64,000 nucleotides of DNA from NCBI GenBank assembly GCA_964502175.1, contig CAZCVE010000028.1, forward strand, positions 52,200 through 116,199, written 5' to 3'. Shown here one piece after another: positions 16,316 through 24,745 of this stretch. The stretch comes from JAFLCL01 sp964502175. Lineage in GTDB: Bacteria; Myxococcota_A; Polyangia; Polyangiales; Sandaracinaceae. Every line of letters starts with the position of its first letter. Within the stretch, counting starts at the first letter, position 1. Both the position numbers and the translations under genes were made by a program. The notes beneath the pieces were generated by a model that ran no database searches, was not told where the DNA came from, and worked only from the letters and a program-made list of their open reading frames with translations.

Positions 16316-16375
16316 CGGTTTTGAAAGCCGGCGTGGCGCGAGTCACCGTGGGTTCGAATCCCACTCCCTCCGTTC
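16316..16375 (+). repeat. attR: partial tRNA-Ser 3' copy
   Basis: This is the right copy of the 60-bp repeat, holding the anticodon stem 3' side to the tRNA end plus TTC, with two A/G changes relative to 13264-13323. The acceptor 5' strand and D-arm are absent, so it is not a tRNA gene. Confidence 0.85.
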
Positions 16376-16395
16376 CCCCGCTTCCACACGGCGCC

Positions 16396-17253
16396 GTGAC
16401 AGAACCTCACGACAAGCCCGAGCGAGACACGGCGCGACGCGACGTCGAGGCCGGCCTCGTCGTGAAGCCGATCGGCATCGTGCGCAGCCCGTACGCGGAG
16501 CTCGCGGAGACACCGAGACAGCCGCGCGCGGCAGAAGGCGTGCGTGGCCGCATCGAGCTCACGAAGAGCATGGGCCTCGAGGACGCCGTCGCGGATCTCG
16601 TGGGCTGGGACTACGTGTGGGTGATCTTCTGGTTCCACCGCGCAGCGCCGACGTTCAAGGCCAAGGTGCTGCCGCCGCGCAGCGAGCGAAAGCGCGGCGT
16701 GCTCTCGACGCGCGCGCCTCATCGACCCAATCCGATCGGGCTGTCGGTCGTCCGACTGATCTCGGTCGAGGGCCTCGTGCTCACGGTCGAGGACCTCGAT
16801 CTCGTCGATGGAACTCCCGTGCTCGACCTCAAGCCCTACGTGCCCTGGACCGACGCGATCCCCGACGCGCGCACGGGCTGGCTCGAGCCGCCCGAAGGCC
16901 ACAAGCCGGGCGGCGCACGTCCTGCCGATCCGCGACCGACGTGGCGCGTGGCGTTCGCCGAGCGCGCGGACGCGCAGTGCGCGTGGCTCGCGACGCGCGG
17001 CCTCGCCTTCGATCTGCGCGCACGCATCGCGGACGCGCTCGCGCTCGGTCCGCAGCCGCACGCGTACCGACGCATCAAGACGGACGCGCGCGGCACGCGC
17101 ATCGCGGTGAAGGAGTGGTACGCGCGCTTCGAGGTCGTGAGCGACGCGGGCGGCGAGCACATCGTCGTGACGTCGATCGAGAGCGGACGCCGTGAAGAAG
17201 AGCGCGAGGGCGTGCACGCCGAGCTCGCGATGGCGTTTCCGGAGCTACGATGA
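16396..17253 (+). CDS. trmO: tRNA (N6-threonylcarbamoyladenosine37-N6)-methyltransferase TrmO
   Basis: 285 residues from a GTG at 16396. TrmO (TsaA/YaeB family) is a SAM-dependent enzyme that methylates t6A37 of tRNA, mainly tRNA-Thr. Family landmarks: PIGIVRSPYAE, GWDYVWVIFWFH, the SAM-binding RAPHRPNPIGLSVVRL, and DLKPYVPWTDAIPDAR. The C-terminal ~110 residues are the substrate-binding half ending with a W/Y-rich strand (KEWYARFEVV). The open frame continues upstream through the attR tRNA fragment, but those residues are only translated tRNA sequence. The start lies 20 bp after attR. Its stop overlaps the next gene by ATGA. Confidence 0.93.
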   Translation: MTEPHDKPERDTARRDVEAGLVVKPIGIVRSPYAELAETPRQPRAAEGVRGRIELTKSMGLEDAVADLVGWDYVWVIFWFHRAAPTFKAKVLPPRSERKRGVLSTRAPHRPNPIGLSVVRLISVEGLVLTVEDLDLVDGTPVLDLKPYVPWTDAIPDARTGWLEPPEGHKPGGARPADPRPTWRVAFAERADAQCAWLATRGLAFDLRARIADALALGPQPHAYRRIKTDARGTRIAVKEWYARFEVVSDAGGEHIVVTSIESGRREEEREGVHAELAMAFPELR

Positions 17254-18401
17254 CGCGCGGTCGCTCGCGAATCGGTGGGCTGCGCGTGCTCGCGCTGGGC
17301 GCCCTCCTCCACGTCGATCACGGATCGGCCCAGGTCAGCGATCCCTCCCCCCACGACACGTCCTTCGCGGCGCTCGACGCCCTCGTGCACGAGGGAACAC
17401 TGGTCACGCTCGAGCGCACGCGGTGCGATGCGGCGCGCTCCTTCGACGCGGGAGAATGCGGCTCGTTGATCGGTCGGTCGCTGGAGGATGGATCGATCCG
17501 CTTTCGCACGGCGATCCCGATCCGGATCCGCGGCTTGCTCCAGCTCGAACTGTTCGAGCTCGCCGATGGCACGACGGGCTACCTCTTGCGTGCGCACGAC
17601 CACGGGTGCGTGTTCAGCGCGAGGGGTCGCGTGCTCGATGCGGTGCCGGTGCCGATCAGCACGTTCGACTCGCTCGTCTGGCTCGAGGCCGCCCACGGTG
17701 CGCTGTTGTTCCACCAGCGCGGCGGCTGCAGCATCTGGGTCGCAGGGCGCGGGGACCTCGAGCATGGCCGCTACGTGCGCGGCGTCGAGTCGCATCTGTA
17801 CGCGCGCCTGGGTGAGCCGCACGACACGACGTGCTTCGGCTTCCACGCACTGCCGATCGGCGAGATCGCGCTCCGCCGTGGTCGGACGCGCGTATTGATC
17901 GGCGTGACCAGCCTCCATCATCCCGTCGAGGCGAGACCCCCGAGCATCGTGGCGTTCGATCGTGAGGCGGTCGCGTACACGGTCGAGGTCGGCGCATCCG
18001 GTGAATCGCTCGAGTCCGTGTCTCTCGAGGGCACGCAGGTGGTCGCCGTCGTCTCGGACGGACGGTCGCGTCGACGCGTCGCGGTCGAGGCCGACTCGGG
18101 ACGCCGCCTCTCCATCACGCCCCTCGGACCTGCCGCGAGCACGGACACACTCGATGCGGGACCGGCGCCCGACGCGAGCACCGCGCCCGTCGCGCACGAT
18201 CGTCGAGGGACTCCGATCCGTCGCTTCGCGCGCTGCACGGTTGCGGAGACAGACCATCGTCATCGCGTGCGCTTCGACGGACGCGAGGTCGTCACCTCGG
18301 AGCGCCGGATCCTCGTGCTCGATCAGCGACGCGACCGATGCGTAGCGCTCGAGCTCGGCGAAGCTCCCGTCGAGGACGTGGTGCACGTGATCGCGCCCTG
18401 A
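17250..18401 (+). CDS. Secreted protein of unknown function
   Basis: 383 residues starting at the ATG that overlaps the trmO stop. The N-terminus MTRGRSRIGGLRVLALGALLHVDHGSAQ resembles a short signal peptide with AQ cleavage. The mature part is beta-rich (LLQLELFELADGTTGYLLRA, VLIGVTSLHH), with an Ala/Thr/Pro/Asp linker (TDTLDAGPAPDASTAP) and scattered Cys. No family is recognised. Coupling to trmO suggests only co-transcription, since the functions are unlikely to be related. Confidence 0.7.
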   Translation: MTRGRSRIGGLRVLALGALLHVDHGSAQVSDPSPHDTSFAALDALVHEGTLVTLERTRCDAARSFDAGECGSLIGRSLEDGSIRFRTAIPIRIRGLLQLELFELADGTTGYLLRAHDHGCVFSARGRVLDAVPVPISTFDSLVWLEAAHGALLFHQRGGCSIWVAGRGDLEHGRYVRGVESHLYARLGEPHDTTCFGFHALPIGEIALRRGRTRVLIGVTSLHHPVEARPPSIVAFDREAVAYTVEVGASGESLESVSLEGTQVVAVVSDGRSRRRVAVEADSGRRLSITPLGPAASTDTLDAGPAPDASTAPVAHDRRGTPIRRFARCTVAETDHRHRVRFDGREVVTSERRILVLDQRRDRCVALELGEAPVEDVVHVIAP

Positions 18402-18413
18402 GGCTCACGGCGC

Positions 18414-19109
18414 TCACGGGATCGTGCGGGTCTGGCGCACGTACGGTCGCTCGGGCTCGGCGAGATCGTGCAACGTCATCGTCCCGGCGAGGAGATCGAC
18501 GATCGCGACGCACGGATGGTCGTCGCGCTTGAGCGTGCCGGGGTTCAGCACCGTGATGCGATCGAGCGTACGGACCATCGCGTCGTGCGTGTGGCCCGCG
18601 GCGAGGAGCGAGAAGCGCCCCGCGCGCCGGATCCGCTCCCACGCCGAGAACGCGTGCACGTCGCTCAGCTCGGTGTGCGCCTTGAGCACCGCCATGTCGT
18701 CGTCGCCGATCGCGTGGCAGAGGAGCATCGGGCCGCGAACGGTGTGCACCTCGATGAAGGGGAGCCACAGGCGTGCGGCCTCGCGCGCGCCCGGATGCTC
18801 GGCCTGGAGCTGCATGGGCCGGAGCGTTCGCAAGTGGTCGGTGAGGAACCAGCGATCGTGGTTGCCGCGCACGACGAGCACGCGGTGCTCGACCAGCAGC
18901 GCGATCGTGCGCTCGAGATCACCGTGGCCGTCGCACACGTCGCCCACGCAGAGCATCGCCTCGACGCCCTCGCGCTTCGCGAGCGCGATCGCGGCCTCGA
19001 GCCGCACGTCCTCCGCGTGAACGTCTCCGATCAGCGCGAAGCGTGACAGCGGACGGTCCGGCGCGCCGGGACCGGACACCACGCGTGGGCAATCGTCGTA
19101 CGTGCTCAT
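18414..19109 (-). CDS. Calcineurin-like metallophosphoesterase (YfcE/Mpp type)
   Basis: 231 residues with all metal-binding motifs in order: GDVHAE, GDVCDG, GNHDRW, CHAIGD and GHTHD. These bind two metals and hydrolyse phosphoester substrates; the specific substrate is unknown. The protein is cytoplasmic (no signal). The start at 19109 is one base from the stop of the upstream arrestin-like gene at 19111, so the two are translationally coupled. Confidence 0.9.
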   Translation of the reverse strand: MSTYDDCPRVVSGPGAPDRPLSRFALIGDVHAEDVRLEAAIALAKREGVEAMLCVGDVCDGHGDLERTIALLVEHRVLVVRGNHDRWFLTDHLRTLRPMQLQAEHPGAREAARLWLPFIEVHTVRGPMLLCHAIGDDDMAVLKAHTELSDVHAFSAWERIRRAGRFSLLAAGHTHDAMVRTLDRITVLNPGTLKRDDHPCVAIVDLLAGTMTLHDLAEPERPYVRQTRTIP

Positions 19110-19110
19110 C

Positions 19111-20901
19111 TCAGCGGAAGGGACCGGCGTCCGGCGAGAGGCTGCGCGCGAGCGCGACGAGCGTGGTCGCCAAGGACAGCGAGCGCTCGTGATCCACGCC
19201 GAAGTGCGGCGTCGAGGGCGCCGGAAGCACAGCCTGCGCGCGCCCGTCGTCGATCGAGATCGTGAGGCCGGGGGGCAGCGCGGCGACCATCGCGCGAGAG
19301 GCCTGCGGCACGTCGCGGAGCGCGGCCTCGTCTCGCTCGGGTCCGACGTGGAGCGTGCCCGTAGGCGCGTCGGTCACGGCGATGCGGAGGGCCACGGCGC
19401 GCGGGCCTTCGAAGATCAGCGCGGCCTCGAAGCCTCGCTCGTCGATCGTGCCGCGCAGCGCGAGGTCACCCGGATGGAACGTGCCGCGCGTCAGGCGCGC
19501 GAGCCGCGTGGCCTCCGTGCGATCGACCGACGTGCCGGCCGGCGGGGGGATCGCGGTGAGCGCAGCGGGGACCTCGGCGAGCAGCGCGTCGATCTCGTCG
19601 ACGAACGTCGTGAGCGAGGCTTGATCGATCGTGGGATCGGGCCGCTCGAGCTCGATCGTGTCGTCGTTCGCGCTCATCGAGAGCCGTGCCGCTGCGAGCG
19701 CGAGCGGCGCGAGGAACGCGATCGCCTGCGGGCCCTCGCGGCTCTCGACGTGGTGCTTCGCGTCCCACTCGGCGACGCCGACGGTGGTGTCGCCGAGCAG
19801 CCGATCGAGCATCGCCGCAGACCGCACACGGAGGCTCAGACCGAGCCGGGGAGGCTCGATCACGGCTCGGAGGAAGGTGCCGCTCTCGCGCGAGATCCAC
19901 TCGATGCGGGCGTCGACCGGCCCGAACGAGCTCTCGAGCGTTCGCTCGATGCGCATGCCGTCGATGGCCCACGTCGGCCGCGCGCGCGCCACGTGCCCGA
20001 GGATCTCCGACACGCGCGCGTCGCCCACGCTCGGCGCGACGAGACGCTCGGACACGCTCGCGAGCTCATCGGACTCCACCATCTCGAGCGGGACCCTGAC
20101 CACGCTGCTCGAGAGCATCCCGACGACCGCTGCGAACACGTTGCCGTGTCGGGGCGCGAAGGCGAGCTCCCATCCGTGCGCGAACGTCTCCGCCGCGAAC
20201 GTCGGCGCCGCGTCGTCGAAGCGAAAACGGAACGGCGCTTGGCCGCCAGTCGCGGGAGAGAGCGTGACGGCGGTCGTGAAGCCGCGACCGTGCCTCACCC
20301 GCTCGTAGCCGTTCCACGAGTAGAGGCGCAGGACCTCACGCAGCGTGACGTCGACGACGAGGGGCGCGTCGAGCGCCTTCTTCGTCGCGAGGATGCCTCC
20401 GACGATGCCCGTCGCGGCGACGCGCTGCGACTCGAGCGAGATGTCGAGCAGCTCCGACGCGCTCGCCTGGAGCACGGCCGGCGCGGCCGTGGCGGGGCGA
20501 CTCGCCGCACGGACCGCGAGCGGCCAGCTCGCGCGCGCGTCGGGCCACCACGGGATCGAGGCCTGCGCGTGGATCGTGTAGCGAACGTAGGCCGTGCCGC
20601 CCTGCGACGACGGCGGCTGCGTCGCGGGGATCTCGAAGGTCGCGCGGTAGTCGCTCGTGCCCGAGAGCTCCGTCTCGTCGACGACGCGCGCGACCAGCTT
20701 CGAGTAGCGGTGCATGCGCGAGACGCGGTTCTTGCCCGAGCCCACGGCCCAACCCTCCACGGCCTCGAGCGTCAGGTCGATCCACTCGACGGGCACGGCC
20801 TCGTTCGCCTCGACGTGGAGCCGAACGGAGAAGGGCTGCCCCACGCGGACCGGCTGAGGGACGAACAGGCTGAGGGCGGGCTGTGTCTTCCAGAGGGCCA
20901 T
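19111..20901 (-). CDS. Large protein with arrestin-like N-terminal domain
   Basis: 596 residues. The first ~150 (PALSLFVPQPVRVGQPFSV, VEWIDLTLEAVEGWAVG, a conserved beta-sandwich ending SIPWWPDARASWPLAV) follow the arrestin_N/Spo0M pattern, a fold that organises protein interactions. The rest is a mix of beta-rich and helical segments with no recognised domain (ESSFGPVDARIEWISRE, PPGLTISIDDGRAQAV). There is no signal peptide, so it is cytoplasmic. The downstream phosphoesterase starts within two bases. Function unknown; the arrestin-like call is moderate. Confidence 0.65.
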   Translation of the reverse strand: MALWKTQPALSLFVPQPVRVGQPFSVRLHVEANEAVPVEWIDLTLEAVEGWAVGSGKNRVSRMHRYSKLVARVVDETELSGTSDYRATFEIPATQPPSSQGGTAYVRYTIHAQASIPWWPDARASWPLAVRAASRPATAAPAVLQASASELLDISLESQRVAATGIVGGILATKKALDAPLVVDVTLREVLRLYSWNGYERVRHGRGFTTAVTLSPATGGQAPFRFRFDDAAPTFAAETFAHGWELAFAPRHGNVFAAVVGMLSSSVVRVPLEMVESDELASVSERLVAPSVGDARVSEILGHVARARPTWAIDGMRIERTLESSFGPVDARIEWISRESGTFLRAVIEPPRLGLSLRVRSAAMLDRLLGDTTVGVAEWDAKHHVESREGPQAIAFLAPLALAAARLSMSANDDTIELERPDPTIDQASLTTFVDEIDALLAEVPAALTAIPPPAGTSVDRTEATRLARLTRGTFHPGDLALRGTIDERGFEAALIFEGPRAVALRIAVTDAPTGTLHVGPERDEAALRDVPQASRAMVAALPPGLTISIDDGRAQAVLPAPSTPHFGVDHERSLSLATTLVALARSLSPDAGPFR

Positions 20902-20944
20902 CGCGGCGCGAGTCTATCGCAGCCCGCCCCGAGCGACGTCCCGC

Positions 20945-23308
20945 TCACGGCGTCGAGGAGAGATCGAACGCGAGCACGCCGCCGCCCGCGAGCTGCGCGT
21001 GGGGCATCGTGGGCGACGTGACCTCTTCACGGTCGAACGTGATCGACTGCGGATAGATCGAGACGTCGCTCGACGCGGGCGCGTCGATCTCGAGATCGCC
21101 ACCGGCGAGGTGGACGACGGCGTTCGTGAAGAGCGGCGTGCCGATCACGAAGTCTTCGGTGCCTGCGATGGGGAAGAAGCCGAGCGCCGAGAACACGTAC
21201 CAAGCGCTCATCGTGCCGGAGTCGTCGTTGCCCGGGAGGCCACGCGGGCCGAGGCCGAAGTGCACCGCGCGCGCCCAGCTGATCGCGCGCGCGCCCGAGC
21301 TGCGATCGCCCCACAGAGCGAAGAGGTAGGGCGCGTGGATGTCGGGCTCGTTGCCCTGCCAGTACCACTGCGGCGGAGCGGCCGTGCGGCGCTCCACGTA
21401 CGACTCGCCGAAGAACTCGGTGAGGCGCGCGAGCGCCATCTCGCGACCACCGAGCGTGTCGGCGAGGCCGTCCACGTCTTGCGGCGCGAGCCAGAGGTAC
21501 TGGCGCGCGTTGCCCTCGGCGTAGACGTCCTGCCATCGGTTCTCCTCAACGGCGTCGAACGCGCCCGACTCGCGACGACCGACGAAGAAGCCCTGCGCGG
21601 GGTCGTAGGTGTTCCTGAAGTTCTCCGCGCGCGCCTCGAAGCGCGTCGCGTCCGCCGTCTCGCCGAGCGCTCCGGCCAGCACCGCGACCGCATGGTCGGC
21701 GTAGGCGAACTCGAGCGTCTTGCTCGCGGCCGAGCCACCGCTCTCGATCGTCGCGTAGCCGAGGCGCAGGTACGGCTCCATCGATCCGCGCGCCCCGGGA
21801 GGATCGGCGTCCGCGCTCGCGAGCGCGATGTCGTAGGCGCGGCGGAGATCGAAGTCTCGGATGCCGCGGAGGTAGCTGTCGGCGATCACGATCGGCGCAG
21901 GATCGCCGAGCATGCCGTTCGTCTCGCCCACGCCGAGGGGCCACCGCGGGTAGGTGCCGCGCTGATCGCCCATCGCGATGAGCGATCGGACGAAGTCGAG
22001 CTGGATCTCGGGCGCGAGCAGCGCGACGAGCGTGTGCATCGTCCGGTACGTGTCCCAGAGCGAGAAGTCCGTGTAGTACGTGAAGCCGTCGGCCACGTGC
22101 TCCATGCCGTCGATGCCGCGGTAGTGACCGTCGGCCTCGGTCGCGAGCGTGGGCATGAAGAACGAGTGGTAGAGCGCCGTGTAGAAGATCGAGAGGTCGC
22201 GCTCGAAGCGGCCCTCGATCTCGATCTGCGAGAGCAGGCTCTCCCACGTGGCCTCGAGGCTGCCGCGCAGGCGGATGAAGTCGAGATCGTTCGCTTCGTC
22301 GTCGAGGTTCATGCGCGCGCGCGCGACGTCGAGGAACGAGATCGCGACGCCGACGCGCACCTCGCGATCGGTGTCCACGTCGAAGCGCACGAACGCGCCA
22401 CCGGTCGGACCCGTGCGCGTGGTCTCGCCCTCGTGCAGCACGCCGCTCGCGCCCTCGGTGGCCGCGGGCTCCCACGTGCCGTGCGTGGCGAAGGCTCGGC
22501 TGAAGCGCATGACGAAGAAGACGTCCATGCCTCCGAAGCGGCCCGAGTAGCCGCCACTGAAGCGCACGCGGCCCTCGATCTCGCGCGTGTCGGGGAGCAC
22601 CGTGAGCTCGCCGTCGACGATGTCGACGCCGTCTTGGTGGTGCGCGAGATCGATCACGATGGACGCATCGACGGGCGGGCCATCACCGCGCTCGGGGAAC
22701 GTGATGCGCGTCACCGCGGCGCGGCGCGCGGCCGTGAGGTCGACCTCGATCTCGCGTCCACCGAAGCGCGCGTCGTCGAGCACGGTGGAGTACGCGCCGA
22801 CGGTCGCGTGCTCGCGATCGGGATCGAAGTGCGACTGGATGCCGAGCGCGCTCGTGCGGCTCGCGTCGAAGCCGATCGTCGGCATGAACGCGACGACGTT
22901 CCAGTCGTTGATGCCCACGCCGTGCATGCGCGTGTGGCTGAAGCCGCGCACGTACTCGTCGTCGGCGTGGTAGCCGCTGCAGTGCGTGAAGGTCGGCGCG
23001 TACCCTCCCTCGTTCACCGTGTCGGGCCCGGGACGGATCATGCCGAACGGCATCTGCGGCCCCGGATGCACGCTGCCGATGTCGTTGAACGTCGCGCCGC
23101 CGGTGCCGACGGTGGGATCGACGTAGGCGACGAACGGAGCGACCGCGGCGATCGGATCGGGCGGAGGCGCCGCGTCGCGATCGTTGGCGTCGGCGCGCGC
23201 GTCGTCCGAGGTCGGCGCGTCCGAGCCTGCGTCGGGCGTCACGGGAGGGGCGTCACACGCGGGTGCGAGACACGACGCGGCCAGCACGAGGGCGTAGAGA
23301 GGGCGCAC
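20945..23308 (-). CDS. Glycoside hydrolase family 92 alpha-mannosidase-like lipoprotein
   Basis: 787 residues from the GTG at 23308, chosen because it gives a lipoprotein signal (LYALVLAASCLAPAC); the frame is open 111 bp further without a signal. GH92 enzymes are Ca-dependent inverting exo-alpha-mannosidases. Motifs seen: YVDPTVGTGG, FGMIRPGPDT, GFSHTRMHGVG, the catalytic WQGNEPDIHAPYLF and the hallmark LPGNDDSGTMSAWYVFSALG. An Asp/Ala-rich linker precedes the catalytic domain. It probably trims mannose from extracellular glycans or yeast/fungal prey walls; that use is inference. Confidence 0.9.
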   Translation of the reverse strand: MRPLYALVLAASCLAPACDAPPVTPDAGSDAPTSDDARADANDRDAAPPPDPIAAVAPFVAYVDPTVGTGGATFNDIGSVHPGPQMPFGMIRPGPDTVNEGGYAPTFTHCSGYHADDEYVRGFSHTRMHGVGINDWNVVAFMPTIGFDASRTSALGIQSHFDPDREHATVGAYSTVLDDARFGGREIEVDLTAARRAAVTRITFPERGDGPPVDASIVIDLAHHQDGVDIVDGELTVLPDTREIEGRVRFSGGYSGRFGGMDVFFVMRFSRAFATHGTWEPAATEGASGVLHEGETTRTGPTGGAFVRFDVDTDREVRVGVAISFLDVARARMNLDDEANDLDFIRLRGSLEATWESLLSQIEIEGRFERDLSIFYTALYHSFFMPTLATEADGHYRGIDGMEHVADGFTYYTDFSLWDTYRTMHTLVALLAPEIQLDFVRSLIAMGDQRGTYPRWPLGVGETNGMLGDPAPIVIADSYLRGIRDFDLRRAYDIALASADADPPGARGSMEPYLRLGYATIESGGSAASKTLEFAYADHAVAVLAGALGETADATRFEARAENFRNTYDPAQGFFVGRRESGAFDAVEENRWQDVYAEGNARQYLWLAPQDVDGLADTLGGREMALARLTEFFGESYVERRTAAPPQWYWQGNEPDIHAPYLFALWGDRSSGARAISWARAVHFGLGPRGLPGNDDSGTMSAWYVFSALGFFPIAGTEDFVIGTPLFTNAVVHLAGGDLEIDAPASSDVSIYPQSITFDREEVTSPTMPHAQLAGGGVLAFDLSSTP

Positions 23309-23510
23309 GTGGCGATGATAGCGCCACGGCTGGGGTCTCTGCGGCCCAGGACCGAGGACCCCTCCCGTTGAGGCGTGCGGTGCCCGGATCGACAGGCCCC
23401 AACCCGCACGAACGCCCACGAAACAAGGCGTTTCTCACATCGACGGGCATCGCGTGGGGACGCGGATCGGCGTCTCGAGGGCGGCCTCGTCCTTGCTCCA
23501 TGACTGCGAC

Positions 23511-24662
23511 ATGGACCCCACACGCCCTCCTCGAACGGACCTCACCGAACGCCTCCTCCGATCGAGCGCACGCGCCCTCGCGCTCGGTCTCGTGATCGGG
23601 TCGGTCGTCCCCGGCTGCGCCTCGGCCACCGGCCGTGGCCGCGACGGAACCGATCGCAGCGCGATCATCGGCGGCGTCCCGCACGACGGTGATCCGGCCG
23701 TCCTCTACCTCACGACCGACGGCACCTTCAGCTGCACGGCCTCGCTGATCGCACCGCGCGTCGTTCTGACCGCGCTCCACTGCGTCGAGGAAGAGAGCGG
23801 CGGATCGATCGAGGCCTCGCGACTCGCCGTAGGCACCGGATCGAACGCAGACGGCAGCGACATCTACGCGAACGTCACGCGCGTCGAGACCACGCCCGGC
23901 TCGGGCCTCGAGAACCGCGACATCGCGCTGCTCGTGCTCGATCGCGGGGGCGCGCTGACGCCGTACGAGATCGCGCGCGTGGCGCCTGCCGCGGGCGACA
24001 TGATGGTCGGCATCGGCTACGGCCAGACCGACGGCAGCTCACGCGGGCTGGCCGCGGGTCGGAAGTACCGAGGGCAGAATCGCATCGGCGTCGTCGACGC
24101 GCAGGAGATCTCGATCGCCGGCGCGCTCAGCTGCTACGGCGACTCGGGCGGGCCCGGCTTCGTGGGCGACGCGATCGCGGGCGTGGTCTCGCGCGGCACG
24201 GCCGACACGTGCGAGGGCAGCGAGGCGATCTACACGCGCGTCGACGCGTTCGCGTCGTGGATCGACGAGATCGTGACGGCCGTCGCGAGCGAGCCCGAGG
24301 GAAGTGATCCGGGCGGAAGCGATCCCGGCGGCGGTGATCCCGGCGGCGGTGATCCCGGCGGCAGTGACCCTGGCGGCGATCCGGGTGGCAGCGACCCTGG
24401 AGACGATCCGTGGGCCGATCCGAGTGATCCGGGCGCGGATCCCGGCGACGATCCGGGCGCGTGGGACGAGGACTGCGGCTGCTATCCCGACGAAGAGCCG
24501 GGTGGCGATCCCGGCGCGGATCCGGGTGCCGATCCGGGAGCGGATCCGGGCGCGGGCGAAGCTGATCGCGACGGCGACTGGTGTCCCGACGAGGTCGACC
24601 TCAACCCCGACGAGTACGAAGACTTTCCGTTCACGTACTGGGGCGAGCCCTGCGTCTACTGA
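23511..24662 (+). CDS. Secreted trypsin-like serine protease with Asp-Pro-Gly-Gly repeat tail
   Basis: 383 residues from the ATG at 23511 (an in-frame start lies 57 bp upstream). A signal/lipobox-like stretch (LGLVIGSVVPGCAS) precedes the mature N-terminus IIGGV, typical of activated S1 proteases. The triad is visible: His in VLTALHC, Asp in NRDIALLVL and Ser in GDSGGPG. After residue ~265 comes a 90-residue tail of (G/S/A)DPG repeats with Asp-rich ends, then CGCYPDEE and a thrombospondin-3-like DRDGDWCPDEVD Ca site. It is likely a surface or secreted predation protease with a Ca-binding tail. Confidence 0.88.
   Translation: MDPTRPPRTDLTERLLRSSARALALGLVIGSVVPGCASATGRGRDGTDRSAIIGGVPHDGDPAVLYLTTDGTFSCTASLIAPRVVLTALHCVEEESGGSIEASRLAVGTGSNADGSDIYANVTRVETTPGSGLENRDIALLVLDRGGALTPYEIARVAPAAGDMMVGIGYGQTDGSSRGLAAGRKYRGQNRIGVVDAQEISIAGALSCYGDSGGPGFVGDAIAGVVSRGTADTCEGSEAIYTRVDAFASWIDEIVTAVASEPEGSDPGGSDPGGGDPGGGDPGGSDPGGDPGGSDPGDDPWADPSDPGADPGDDPGAWDEDCGCYPDEEPGGDPGADPGADPGADPGAGEADRDGDWCPDEVDLNPDEYEDFPFTYWGEPCVY
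24303..24560 (+). repeat. In-frame tandem repeat encoding the Asp-Pro-Gly tail
   Basis: GATCCCGGCGGC-type 12- to 15-bp units, slightly diverged, repeat about 15 times and encode DPGG, DPGS or DPGA. The repeat is confined to the protease tail and keeps frame. Confidence 0.8.
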
Positions 24663-24683
24663 TCCCCGTTTCCCGCGCGGCGC

Positions 24684-24703
24684 GTCGGGGCGTTGCCCCC
24701 GAC
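24684..24703. terminator. GC stem-loop between convergent genes
   Basis: GTCGGGG (24684-24690) pairs with CCCCGAC (24697-24703) over a 6-nt loop, and flanking GCGCG/CGCGC can extend the stem. It sits 22 bp after the protease stop and 43 bp before the end of the opposing gene, so it may end both transcripts. No T-run is seen. Confidence 0.5.
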
Positions 24704-24745
24704 CCCGCGCGACGTTCGGTCCCGTGAGGCGATCGTGTCTCGGTC

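Larger units (their letters stand above)
13321..16375. mobile_element. Decayed 3.05-kb integrative element in tRNA-Ser
   Basis: The segment lies exactly between the intact tRNA-Ser and a partial 3' copy of it. It holds a short hypothetical gene and an Xre-type regulator on the minus strand. On the plus strand it holds a chimeric integrase remnant, a GNAT-like gene and two small coupled genes. There is no complete integrase, excisionase or replication gene, so it is probably immobile. Codon use is somewhat less G/C-biased than in flanking genes. The 13324-13466 and 16217-16315 edges show no gene. Confidence 0.75.

Noticed and set aside
16316..16375. Second tRNA-Ser gene
   Set aside because: Only the 3' part is present; the acceptor 5' strand and D-arm are absent. 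It is the attR site.
19102..21021. A 639-residue plus-strand frame opposite the arrestin-like gene
   Set aside because: Composition is Arg/Asp/His-rich without signal or motifs, while the minus frame has domain-like sequence and coupling to the phosphoesterase.
24303..24560. Possible CRISPR or other array from the regular repeats
   Set aside because: Units are 12-15 bp without spacers and encode the DPG tail of the protease; no cas genes.
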